From assembly GCA_016932165.1 (NCBI GenBank), contig JAFGDK010000029.1, positions 1 to 64,000 of the forward strand: 64,000 bases of DNA. Direction: 5' to 3'. Origin of the DNA: Anaerolineales bacterium. Its GTDB lineage: Bacteria; Chloroflexota; Anaerolineae; Anaerolineales; UBA11579. The position numbers and the translations under genes were made by a program. Below are positions 52,469 to 61,326 of this stretch, in pieces (position 1 is the first letter of the stretch; the number at the start of each line of letters is the position of its first letter). The notes beneath the pieces are model-generated. The model was not told the DNA's origin, ran no database searches, and saw only the letters and a program-made list of their open reading frames with translations.

Positions 52469-54001
52469 ATGGAATCCTTAAATCTCTCCCGCCGTGATTT
52501 TCTAAAACTGGCCGCATTAGCCTCCTTTAGTTCTATCGTCCCCATCCAGATGATCCGGCAATCTCAGAAACCAAACATTATCATGGTTGTTTTTGATGCC
52601 TGGAGTGCTAAAAATATTGGGTTTCTCGGTTATCCACGGCAAACCATGCCTAAGCTGGCCAAACTGGCAGACAAAGCCATTGTATATCACAACCACTACG
52701 CCGCGGGACCATGGACAATTCCCGGCACCTCCAGCCTGCTGACCGGCACCTATCCCTGGACGCACCACTGCATAAGTCAGGAAGTGGTTCAACTGGTTAA
52801 TCCGAAAAACAACCTGTTCCGGTTGATGAAGGATGCCGGATATGCATCGGTGGCCGCCACTCACAATATGTACGCCGATATGATCCTCTCACAATCTGAC
52901 CACTGGTTGGCGAGGCACCCTCACTTCACAGAGATGTTCTTGCCCACCCGCTTCCCCTTCACCCGATTATTCAGAAAGGATATTGAGGTCACCGGGTTGG
53001 CACAGAGGATGGCGATGTGGAACACAGACAGGAGATATCACAGCTCGATCTTCCTGGGTGAATTCTTCAAACAAATCATTCAGGTTAACCTGGATCAGAT
53101 CAACCAGACATACAAGGACCAATTCCCGCGCGGTGTACCTCAGATTCCAGTGCTGGATATGCCCTTCCTGCTGGAGGATGGCATAGATCATTTACTGAAA
53201 ACATCTACCTCTTTTGCTCAACCTCAATTGAGCTACTATCATTATTACCCCCCACACAAACCCTACCTGACCAGGGCCGAATTTTATAACGTTTTCAGCG
53301 ATGATGGGATCACATTCCCTGAGAAGCCGCGGTCTCACATCACCGAGGAGCAAACCTATGAACAGGAAAGCCTATTCAGGCAGCATTATGATGAAACCCT
53401 ATTGTATGTCGATTCTGAATTCAACCGCTTGTACCAGGATCTTAAAAATTCAGGTCAACTGGAGAACACCTGGCTGATACTGACCTCTGATCACGGAGAG
53501 TTGTTTGAACGCGGCAACATTGGGCATGAAATTCCGATGGGATATGAAGCCCTGGTGAAAGTGCCGCTGTTGATCTTCCCTCCCGGGCAGCAAACCCGCG
53601 TGGATATCTACACCACAACAAGTGCGGTTGATGTACTGCCCACCTTGCTGGATCTAGCCGGGCAGCCAATCCCTCAATGGGTTGAAGGCATCAGTTTACC
53701 CCCTTTCAGCGAGGTGGATAACACCACAGACCGGGCCGTGTATTCAGTTCACGGCTGGCTGTCAGATGCAAAAAGCCGGTTCTCACAAGGCGTTGTGACC
53801 ATGGTTAAAAACGGCATGAAATTAATCTTTACGTTCCGAGATGACCGTCTGAGCGGCAGCGACCATGTTCTTGAACTGTACGACCTGGCTGCCGACCCGG
53901 AGGAACTGGATAACCTCTACACCAAATCTCACCCGGCTGCCCAACAGATGCTGGCAGAGATGCAGGCGGAGATTGACCGCGCCGACCAGCCATTCCGATA
54001 A
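52469..54001 (+). CDS. Tat-exported sulfatase-fold phosphoesterase
   Basis: The 510-residue protein begins with a twin-arginine signal (SRRDFLKLAALASFSS), so it is exported folded. The alkaline-phosphatase/sulfatase domain has the metal Asp in IIMVVFDAWSAKN near 40, and the nucleophile stretch GPWTIPGTSSLLTGTYP near 84. The second metal site is in LTSDHGELFERG near 345. The CxPSR that carries formylglycine in true sulfatases is absent; Thr stands in its place, as in phospho- or glycerophospho-transferases. I infer phosphodiester or phosphoglycerol chemistry on the outer face. Confidence 0.85.
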   Translation: MESLNLSRRDFLKLAALASFSSIVPIQMIRQSQKPNIIMVVFDAWSAKNIGFLGYPRQTMPKLAKLADKAIVYHNHYAAGPWTIPGTSSLLTGTYPWTHHCISQEVVQLVNPKNNLFRLMKDAGYASVAATHNMYADMILSQSDHWLARHPHFTEMFLPTRFPFTRLFRKDIEVTGLAQRMAMWNTDRRYHSSIFLGEFFKQIIQVNLDQINQTYKDQFPRGVPQIPVLDMPFLLEDGIDHLLKTSTSFAQPQLSYYHYYPPHKPYLTRAEFYNVFSDDGITFPEKPRSHITEEQTYEQESLFRQHYDETLLYVDSEFNRLYQDLKNSGQLENTWLILTSDHGELFERGNIGHEIPMGYEALVKVPLLIFPPGQQTRVDIYTTTSAVDVLPTLLDLAGQPIPQWVEGISLPPFSEVDNTTDRAVYSVHGWLSDAKSRFSQGVVTMVKNGMKLIFTFRDDRLSGSDHVLELYDLAADPEELDNLYTKSHPAAQQMLAEMQAEIDRADQPFR

Positions 54002-54007
54002 ACCCTG

Positions 54008-54913
54008 ATGAATTCCCCGCAGAAGATTGAACGCCCGGCAAAAAACCTGCTGGCCGACCTCGGACTGGTGTATGCCAGCGCCATTTGGGGCAGCACCTTC
54101 ATCATGGTCAAAAGCAGCCTGGCCGCCCTGGATCCGGTGGCGCTGGTGGCTTACCGGTTCTTATTTGCCGCGTTGTTGATGGGAGTCTACCTGGCATGGA
54201 GGCGAAAACCGCTATTCAGTAATTTTATTCCTGGCTTGGTATTGGGTATCGTGCTGCTCTTCCTTTATATTCCGCAGACAATCGGCCTAAAATATACGAC
54301 GGCAGCAAATTCGGGGTTCATTACCGGGTTATTTGTCGCCTTTGTCCCGCCGCTTTCCATACTGATTCCTAAAGAGAAGCCTCGCTTAGCTCAATGGATT
54401 GCGGTATCGGTCTCGCTGGTGGGTCTATGGCTGGTCACCGGGGGTGTGAAGGCGGTCAATATTGGAGACCTGATCACCCTGGCAGCTGCCTTCACCTACA
54501 CCCTGCATATCATGCTGACTGACCGATACGCCCAGGGAATGGAAGATAACCAACAATTTGTATTCCAACAGTTTCTGGTGGTGGGGGTATTTTCCCTGCT
54601 GGCGGCGGTTTTGCTTGATCTACCGCTGACCATTCCTGACTTGAATTCAGCGGGTGTGATCCTGTTCCTGGGACTGTTCCCCACTCTTTCTGCCTATCTA
54701 ATTCAGATCAAAGCCCAAGCGATCTCATCACCGCTCAAAGTTGCGCTGATTTTTGCTTTGGAGCCTGTCTTTGCAGCCATTTTTGCATGGACACTAGGTG
54801 GAGAGACTTTCCATCCCCTCAATGCCCTGGGAGGCCTGTTGATTTTCGCGGCGGTGATCATCAGCACTGTTCGATCGCCAGCCGGCAAGAATCAACCTGC
54901 CGGTCAAGCATAG
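54008..54913 (+). CDS. EamA/DMT-family transporter
   Basis: The 301-residue protein has ten membrane helices in two EamA repeats (about 15-145 and 155-290; GLVYASAIWGSTFIMVKSSL, GETFHPLNALGGLLIFAAVI). This family exports amino acids, nucleosides or other small metabolites. It starts six bases after the phosphoesterase stop and is probably in the same unit. No ribosome site is strong. Confidence 0.9.
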   Translation: MNSPQKIERPAKNLLADLGLVYASAIWGSTFIMVKSSLAALDPVALVAYRFLFAALLMGVYLAWRRKPLFSNFIPGLVLGIVLLFLYIPQTIGLKYTTAANSGFITGLFVAFVPPLSILIPKEKPRLAQWIAVSVSLVGLWLVTGGVKAVNIGDLITLAAAFTYTLHIMLTDRYAQGMEDNQQFVFQQFLVVGVFSLLAAVLLDLPLTIPDLNSAGVILFLGLFPTLSAYLIQIKAQAISSPLKVALIFALEPVFAAIFAWTLGGETFHPLNALGGLLIFAAVIISTVRSPAGKNQPAGQA

Positions 54914-55086
54914 CGAAAATTATCGATCAAATCTGCACATTTAAGCTCCCCAAACTGGGATTTATGTGGCATAATGCACCACACTGGAGAGAAAGATACC
55001 TGAGTTGCCGTACCACCACGGATTGAACTTTTTTGTTTTGTGACGGTGGACGTCAACTTATTTTTTAACTAAAATAGAAGGTGAAT

Positions 55087-56055
55087 ATGAAAATCACAAG
55101 AAAAACAACCCTCCCTGCCCTCCTGATCAGCATTTTGCTGATTCTAAGCCTGAGTGCCTGCGGTGGGGGTTCGGAAAATGAGCAGGATGAGAATCTGGCT
55201 GTGACCCAGGTGGTTGAAACAGCAATGGCTGCCATTACCCAAACTGCTGCGGCTCAATCTCCCACGCCAAACAACACCCCGACATTTACACCCGCCCCTT
55301 CAAGCACACCCACTGCTACCAGCGGACCTACCCCAACTGTGCCGGCAATCCCCACCCAGACCAGTGTTTTTCAACAGCCATCTTCTGAAACCTCCACTTG
55401 TGATATTGGCGGCTTTATCAGTGATGTCACCATCCCGGATGGGACCCAGATAGCAATCGGAAGCACTTTTACCAAGACCTGGAAGATCGAGAATATCGGC
55501 ACCTGCACCTGGAACAAAAATTACCAAATTGTCTTCAACGGCGGCACTCAAATGGCGGACGACGTGGCCTACCGCTTCACGGACGAAGATATTGAACCAG
55601 GTGAAACCGTGGAGGTCTCTATCGATATGACTGCCCCGGGTACCGCGGGCACATATACCAGCTACTGGGTCTTCAAGAACGATGTTGGGCAAATCTTTTA
55701 TGTAGATGGCGGCTCGATCTATGTAGAGATCGCGGTTGGAATCACACCCACCCCAACCGCGACGCTTCAGCCTAATGACCCGCCCACCATCGTGATCAAC
55801 ACCCCGGCAGATGAGGCAATATTTACCACTGGAGATACAATTACCTTTTCCGGTACAGCCGAGGACCCGGAGGATGGCGACCTTTCCAACTCGATAGAAT
55901 GGCGCTCCGATATAGACGGGCTGTTGGGCACTGCTGCCAGCCTTAACTTTGAGCTCAGCGAAGGCGAACACACGATCACGGCAACGGTGAAGGATACCAG
56001 AGGCGCTACCGTCAAAGCCACCATCACTGTTTACGTTGAGGCGCCTTCACCCTAA
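55087..56055 (+). CDS. Lipoprotein with an NBR1-type FW domain
   Basis: The 322-residue protein has a lipoprotein signal (LSLSAC, Cys 25), then a Pro/Thr linker to about residue 100. The next domain (about 105-215) resembles the four-tryptophan FW domain of NBR1: TFTKTWKIENIGTCTWNKNY, SYWVFKNDVGQ. A PKD/Ig-like domain (about 225-320; PPTIVINTPADEAIF, GEHTITATVKDTRGATVK) follows. AGAAGGTG precedes the ATG. It is a surface protein with binding domains and no enzyme motif. Confidence 0.85.
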   Translation: MKITRKTTLPALLISILLILSLSACGGGSENEQDENLAVTQVVETAMAAITQTAAAQSPTPNNTPTFTPAPSSTPTATSGPTPTVPAIPTQTSVFQQPSSETSTCDIGGFISDVTIPDGTQIAIGSTFTKTWKIENIGTCTWNKNYQIVFNGGTQMADDVAYRFTDEDIEPGETVEVSIDMTAPGTAGTYTSYWVFKNDVGQIFYVDGGSIYVEIAVGITPTPTATLQPNDPPTIVINTPADEAIFTTGDTITFSGTAEDPEDGDLSNSIEWRSDIDGLLGTAASLNFELSEGEHTITATVKDTRGATVKATITVYVEAPSP

Positions 56056-56082
56056 CCGCCGTTAAAACCTGCGACTACAGAA

Positions 56083-56113
56083 AACAGGCGTGGAAGAATT
56101 TTCCACGCCTGTT
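56083..56113. terminator. Bidirectional terminator
   Basis: AACAGGCGTGGAA (56083-56095) pairs perfectly with TTCCACGCCTGTT (56101-56113) around five bases; a T run follows on the plus strand and T4 on the minus. It ends the FW lipoprotein gene and the convergent etf unit. Confidence 0.92.
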
Positions 56114-56136
56114 GCTTTTTGGTAAGACCGGCTAAG

Positions 56137-57180
56137 TTATTTCTCCAACCGTTCCTTCATAGCTGCGGTCAGCGGCGGCAAAATCTTATAAAGGTCACCC
56201 ACCACGCCGAAGCGGGCATATTTGAAGATCGGAGCTTCCGGATCTTTATTGATCGCCACAATCACCTTGCTGGAGCGCATCCCGGCGAGGTGCTGGATTG
56301 CACCCGAAATGCCGCAAGCGATATACAGGTCTGGAGAGACCACCTTTCCAGTCTGCCCAACCTGATGCACATAGGGCACATAGCCGGCATCGACTGCCGC
56401 GCGGCTGGCGCCTACCGCACCATCCAGCACGCTGGCCAGATCGTTGATCAGGATAAACCCCTGCTGGGCTTTCCAGATTTCCTTTTCACTCTCGTCGGTG
56501 ATCTCAGCCGGCGGCTCTGCAGAATTATTGGAAGTGCCGCGCCCGCCAGACACGATTACTGAAGCATCCGTCAGACTGACACCGCCTTCTGCCGCCTGAT
56601 AACCGGTCACTTTGAGTTTAATCTCGTCTTCCGCCATTACAGTAGGTAATTTGGTGACCGTACCGGTACGCCCAGCATCGGGGACCGGCTTTTCAAAGGC
56701 TCTCCCCCGCAGGGTCACCAATTGCGGTTTGGCATTACACACTACTTCTGAAAGCAGCTTACCGGCATAGACCGGACGGATGGCAGTGACCTTATCGCCA
56801 TCCAATTTGATCTCGGTGACATCCACCAGCACGCCAGTATTCAGGTCAATGGCGGCCATCCCGGCAACCTCCCGCCCACGGGTAGTTGTGGGGAACAGGA
56901 AGATATCTAGTTTATTCTCACCCACCGCACCTGCCAGGGCAGCTGCATATGGGCTGGCACGGTAATCTTCCAGGCTGGGATCATCCACCAGGAGAACCTC
57001 GTCGGCGCCATATTCAATCGCTGCCTTGGCCAGCGCGTCCAGGTGACTGCCGATCACCAGAACGGTAAGGCCTGAGCCAAGTTGATCAGCCAGTTTGCGG
57101 CCAGTGAATACCACCTCCCAGGAAGCCAGCAGCGCCTGGCTCTTGAATTGATCTACATAAGCCCACACTCTGTTAGCCAT
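56137..57180 (-). CDS. etfA: Electron transfer flavoprotein alpha subunit
   Basis: EtfA binds the FAD that takes electrons from acyl-CoA dehydrogenases. The 347-residue protein has the N-terminal alpha/beta domain and the C-terminal FAD domain with the signature [44 protein letters not shown] (about 264-306). The start ATG at 57180 shares one base with the etfB stop (TGATG), preceded by GAAGG. It is last in the acyl-CoA dehydrogenase-etfB-etfA unit. Confidence 0.95.
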   Translation of the reverse strand: MANRVWAYVDQFKSQALLASWEVVFTGRKLADQLGSGLTVLVIGSHLDALAKAAIEYGADEVLLVDDPSLEDYRASPYAAALAGAVGENKLDIFLFPTTTRGREVAGMAAIDLNTGVLVDVTEIKLDGDKVTAIRPVYAGKLLSEVVCNAKPQLVTLRGRAFEKPVPDAGRTGTVTKLPTVMAEDEIKLKVTGYQAAEGGVSLTDASVIVSGGRGTSNNSAEPPAEITDESEKEIWKAQQGFILINDLASVLDGAVGASRAAVDAGYVPYVHQVGQTGKVVSPDLYIACGISGAIQHLAGMRSSKVIVAINKDPEAPIFKYARFGVVGDLYKILPPLTAAMKERLEK

Positions 57181-57953
57181 CACAGCACCTTCTCTTCCAT
57201 GATCTTGTCAGCCAATTTGGCAGCAATCTCTTCCGGGTTGCTGCCCTCGATAATCTCATTGGTGACTTCGCGTTCCGGCGGGGCCATCACATTTGGCCAG
57301 GTAACCACTGCAGAAGGCAGATCGATCCCGGTGTCTGCCACAGTCCATTCCGGTACTGACGCTCTGGCGGCCTTGCGGATCCCCATGAAGGAGGGATAAC
57401 GCGGCTCGCCGTAATCCTTAACAATGCTGAGGACCACCGGCAGCTCAGCTGCCACCTGCTGGCGGCCTTCCTCCATCGCCCGTGATGCTTTGATCTCGCT
57501 TTGGGTACATTCAACGATCTCAGAGACCAGGGTCACAGCCGGCCAGCCAAGCAAACGGGCTACCATCGATGGGGTAGCGCCGACATCGCTGTCGATGGCT
57601 TGCTTGCCAAAGACGACAATATCGGCACCGCCAATCTTTTGGATTGCGGCTGCTAAAACCCGGGCAACAGCCTGGGTATCAGCGCCAGCCATGGCCGGAT
57701 CATTGACCAGGATGGCTTCACTGCATCCCATCGCCAGGGCGTGTTTGATCGCCTCTTTGGCGTTTTCATCACCCAGCGAGAGGGCAATCACATCCCCACC
57801 CTGTGCCTCTGTCAGACGAAGCGCAGCTTCTACGGCATACTCGTCCCAGGGATTGATCACCAGGGGGGCATCTCCCCAGGAGATTTTGCCATCTTCCACC
57901 GACATGGCGGCAGCGGAATCCGGCACCTGCTTGACACATACGATGATCTTCAA
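57180..57953 (-). CDS. etfB: Electron transfer flavoprotein beta subunit
   Basis: EtfB pairs with EtfA and holds AMP or FAD. The 257-residue protein has the opening KIIVCVKQVPDSA, the VNDPAMAGADTQAVARVLA part, and the ETF-beta signature region near 122-160 (VFGKQAIDSDVGATPSMVARLLG). The start codon is TTG, with AAGGAGG six bases before it, so initiation is secure despite the rare codon. It follows the acyl-CoA dehydrogenase by about 100 bases. Confidence 0.95.
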   Translation of the reverse strand: MKIIVCVKQVPDSAAAMSVEDGKISWGDAPLVINPWDEYAVEAALRLTEAQGGDVIALSLGDENAKEAIKHALAMGCSEAILVNDPAMAGADTQAVARVLAAAIQKIGGADIVVFGKQAIDSDVGATPSMVARLLGWPAVTLVSEIVECTQSEIKASRAMEEGRQQVAAELPVVLSIVKDYGEPRYPSFMGIRKAARASVPEWTVADTGIDLPSAVVTWPNVMAPPEREVTNEIIEGSNPEEIAAKLADKIMEEKVL

Positions 57954-58054
57954 GTTTTCCTCCTTATCAAATAGTGAGTGATCAAGGGTCCATCCAACTA
58001 CTGCCAGCTCTTCAGAATGACAGACGCGTTACCAGCAGCAGCCAATCACGAATA

Positions 58055-59269
58055 TTAAACCTCATCCTGCCAGAAATCCGGGTCATAAGCGGGAAGCTCA
58101 CAGCGCAGTGGGCGGTCCTTGCGATAGCCAAGCGCATAATCGGCCTGAAGCAAGGTATGTACTTCACTGCTGCCTTCGTAGATCACCGCGCCTTTGGAAT
58201 TGCGCAGGAAGCGCTCCACTGGGTATTCATCACTGAAACCATAGGCACCATGTACCTGGATTGCCTCCGAGGCCGCCTTGAAGGAAGCGTCTGTGGCAAA
58301 CCATTTGGCCATCGAAGTCTCCATAGTGTTGCGCAACCCCTGATTCTTCATCCACCCGGCCCGCAGGATCAGCATCCGCGCCATATCATAATCCCGCTTC
58401 ATGATGCCAATCTTTTGCTTGATCAATTGAAAATTACCAATCGGGCGGCCAAAAGCTTCCCGTTCGTTGGCATATTTCACGCTGGCATCCAAGCATGCCC
58501 GGATCAAACCTGTCGCCCCGGCGCCAACCGTGTAACGCCCGTTATCGAGACAGCTCATGGCGATTTTGAACCCTTCGCCTTCCTCACCTATCCGGTTCTC
58601 TTCGGGAATGCGCACATCCTGCATCGCAACCCAGCCAGTCGAACCTGCGCGGACACCCAGCTTGCCGTGAATATCGCCAACTGTCACCCCATCCCGGTCA
58701 GTCTCGACCATAAAGGCAGTTAACCCGTTGGATTTCTTCTCCAGGCTAAAATCTGTTCGAGCCACAACCAAGACATTGTGGGCTTTTGTTGCCAGGGAGA
58801 TCCACATCTTCTCACCGTTGAGAATGTAGTCACGGCCGTCCTTCACCGCTGTACTGGTCAGATTTGCCACATCCGACCCGGCTCCCGGTTCAGTCAGGCC
58901 AAAAGCGCCATATTTTTCACCTTTGGCCTGCGGCACAAGGAAGCGCTGCTTCTGATCTTCCGTCCCCCACTGCAACAACCCCATACTGTTTAGTCCCATG
59001 TGAACAGACATGACTACCCGCAAGGTTGAATCTGCATATTCCAATTCTTCACAAACCAGGCCTAATGTAATGTAGTCAAAACCCTGGCCCCCATACCGGA
59101 CGGGGATGTTGATCCCCAGAATACCCAATTCTCCCATTCTGGGCAAAATGTGAGGAGCCATTTCCTGTTTTCTGTCCCACTCCCCGATCGTCGGAATCAC
59201 CTCCTTGTGGGTGAAATCCCGCACCATCTTCTGTACCATTCGATGTTCTTCAGTAAGGTTAAAGTCCAT
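58055..59269 (-). CDS. Acyl-CoA dehydrogenase
   Basis: This FAD enzyme makes the trans-2,3 double bond of an acyl-CoA and passes electrons to EtfAB. The 404-residue protein has the signatures GAFGLTEPGAGSDVANL near 135 and QVHGAYGFSDEYPVERFLRN near 335. The catalytic Glu is expected in YEGSSEVHT near 365. The last 20 residues (YDPDFWQDEV) are unusual. Chain-length or branched specificity is not clear. AGAGGAG precedes the ATG. Confidence 0.93.
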   Translation of the reverse strand: MDFNLTEEHRMVQKMVRDFTHKEVIPTIGEWDRKQEMAPHILPRMGELGILGINIPVRYGGQGFDYITLGLVCEELEYADSTLRVVMSVHMGLNSMGLLQWGTEDQKQRFLVPQAKGEKYGAFGLTEPGAGSDVANLTSTAVKDGRDYILNGEKMWISLATKAHNVLVVARTDFSLEKKSNGLTAFMVETDRDGVTVGDIHGKLGVRAGSTGWVAMQDVRIPEENRIGEEGEGFKIAMSCLDNGRYTVGAGATGLIRACLDASVKYANEREAFGRPIGNFQLIKQKIGIMKRDYDMARMLILRAGWMKNQGLRNTMETSMAKWFATDASFKAASEAIQVHGAYGFSDEYPVERFLRNSKGAVIYEGSSEVHTLLQADYALGYRKDRPLRCELPAYDPDFWQDEV

Positions 59270-59417
59270 TTTTCTCCTCTAGGGTAAATTTACAGCCCGT
59301 AAGAACACAGGCGCCCCTCAGAGTGCCCCGTATCCCATCCATCCTGGCTGCATCTGGGCCTTCATTATATCATTGACCGAAACGAAGCCAAATAGCGGGA
59401 GCAGAAGGAATTTCGCG

Positions 59418-59423
59418 TATAAT
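59418..59423 (+). promoter_or_regulatory. -10 box of a leaderless promoter for the TPR lipoprotein
   Basis: TATAAT is followed by CCGGTT and ATG. A six-base gap and the lack of a ribosome site suggest a leaderless mRNA. Confidence 0.55.
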
Positions 59424-59429
59424 CCGGTT

Positions 59430-60566
59430 ATGGCCGATATTCTGAAAGTGTTATCCCGAACCAGTCGCTTGATCCTGCTGATGGTTGGACTTGTCCTGAC
59501 TGCCTGCGGGCAGGCTGATAGCCTTGAAACCACTGCCCCACCGGCATCACCCCATCCAACCGCAGAAAACGAAAGGCTGGATACCGATCCAGAGAAATGG
59601 CAGCAAACGCTTGACAGCAATCCCGAGGATCCTGAAGCACATTATCATCTCGGCTTGATTCTATTGCTCAGTGATCCAGACCAGGCCCTCTCTCACTTGG
59701 AAGAGGCACAAGATCTGCAACCGGAATATGCCGGGGCCGTATCCCGCTTGAAAGCAGCTTACCGGCAGGCCGCAGTGATCGACAACCCGGCCTACCGCCT
59801 GACCCTGACCGGCCAGGCATTTGCCGCGATCGGGGAATGGCCCCTGGCAGAGAGCGCTTTGGAACAGGCCGTCACCGAAGACCCGGAATATGCCGAGGCT
59901 TGGGCTTACCTGGGGGAGGCACGCCAGCACACCAGCAGCGGCGAAGCCCTCTTTGCATTGCAAAAAGCCCACCAGCTCAAGCCTAATTCATTGGCCGCCA
60001 ACCTGTTTCTCAGCATGTATTACCGCCGGTCAGACCAGCCGCTGACTGCGGTGAGGTATCTCGAAGCAGCCATACAGCTGGACCCGGATAATAAGGATTT
60101 GCAGGCCGATCTGGCACAAACGCTGGTGGAAGCAGGCGGCGCCAGCAAAGGGTTTAATTTGCTCCAGGATTTGGTGGAAGAAGCTCCGGAAGATGCGGAA
60201 AATTGGATACGGCTGGCCCGGTTGAGCATTGATAATAACCTCCAGGTAGCGGAAAGCGGTCTGCCTGCAGCCCGGCAGGCGCTGCTGCTGGCGCCGAATC
60301 ACCCCGAAGCCACCCTGCTGCTAGGCCGCAGCTATCTCTTCCTGGGTGAAAAAGTGCTTGCGGAACGTTTTCTGACTAAGGCCATGTTGCTGGATGAACA
60401 GAACCCTGAGCCGCATTATTATCTGGGTATTCTCTATCTGAACACGGGCCAGATGGAACAAGCCCGGGCATATTTGCTGGAGGCTGACGGTCTTGCCCAG
60501 CAATTCGGTGACCCATTATTATCCGAACAAATTAATAAAATTCTCCGCCAGTATTTTGGAGAGTGA
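59430..60566 (+). CDS. TPR-repeat lipoprotein
   Basis: The 378-residue protein has a lipoprotein signal (LVLTAC, Cys 26), a short Pro/Thr linker, and then about nine TPR repeats (residues 50-370: AHYHLGLILLLSDPDQALSHLEEA, AWAYLGEARQHTSSGEALFALQKA, PHYYLGILYLNTGQMEQARAYL). It should lie outside the cytoplasmic membrane and act as a protein-binding scaffold. I start at the ATG at 59430; the frame stays open 57 bases earlier, but the TATAAT falls in that stretch. Confidence 0.85.
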   Translation: MADILKVLSRTSRLILLMVGLVLTACGQADSLETTAPPASPHPTAENERLDTDPEKWQQTLDSNPEDPEAHYHLGLILLLSDPDQALSHLEEAQDLQPEYAGAVSRLKAAYRQAAVIDNPAYRLTLTGQAFAAIGEWPLAESALEQAVTEDPEYAEAWAYLGEARQHTSSGEALFALQKAHQLKPNSLAANLFLSMYYRRSDQPLTAVRYLEAAIQLDPDNKDLQADLAQTLVEAGGASKGFNLLQDLVEEAPEDAENWIRLARLSIDNNLQVAESGLPAARQALLLAPNHPEATLLLGRSYLFLGEKVLAERFLTKAMLLDEQNPEPHYYLGILYLNTGQMEQARAYLLEADGLAQQFGDPLLSEQINKILRQYFGE

Positions 60567-60656
60567 GGTTTAGAACCCAACTTATTGCAATGACCAGAGG
60601 GCTGTAATATGTGCTAAAATACCGCCACTTTAACCACCGACTCAGGAGAAGGAATT

Positions 60657-61304
60657 ATGGTACGGACATATAAACTGGCACTCTTTATTTCTGTTATCGC
60701 CATCGCCGCGCTGGCATGCAGTTTTGGCGCTGAAGACAGCGGCAGCACGGGCGGCGGTGCAGATATCCTGTTTGAGGATGATTTCTCCAACCCCGAGAGC
60801 GGATGGGACCGATTTAATGACGGAGAAGGATACACCGACTACGAAAACGGCACCTACAAAATTGGGGTGTACACCGACACATTGTTCTATTGGGCGAACC
60901 CGTACCGCAACTTTAATGATGTGATCATCGAAGTCCAGGCACAGAAAATCACTGGCGGAGACGATATGCAATACGGCATCATTTGCCGCCATGAAGATGT
61001 GGACAACTGGTACGCCATGATCATCAGCGGTGATGGGTATGCCGCTATTCGCAAACGCTATCAGGGCAGCGAACTGGAATTCATCACCGATTGGGCGCAG
61101 GTCTCGGCAATCAACACAGGGAATGCGGCCAACAACCTGCGGGCAGAGTGCATTGGCAACCAGATTTCATTGTATGTCAATGGTACATTGGCAGTTTCTG
61201 TGGTCGACAGCGATCTCACTTCCGGTGATGCAGGACTGATGGCCGGCACTTTCGAGCAAACCAGCACGGAAGTCCTCTTCGATAACTTTGTGGTCAGGAA
61301 GCCC
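60657..61304 (+). CDS. Lipoprotein with a concanavalin-like domain, paralogue A
   Basis: The 216-residue protein has a signal peptide ending near IAALAC (Cys 21; the lipobox is weak), and then one beta-sandwich-like domain (about 35-215) of the LamG/DUF1080 type: FEDDFSNPESGWDRF, YGIICRHEDVDNWYAMIISGDG, NLRAECIGNQISLYVNG. It is close to paralogue B at 63089. The ATG has GGAGAAGG upstream, and an extended -10 (TGCTAAAAT) lies about 40 bases earlier. It probably binds carbohydrate or another surface ligand. It is followed by mtaB 22 bases later. Confidence 0.85.
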
Positions 61305-61326
61305 TAAACCAACCTAACCAGAGCCG

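Noticed and set aside
52469..54001. Formylglycine-dependent sulfatase
   Set aside because: The required Cys/Ser-x-Pro-Ser-Arg motif is absent.
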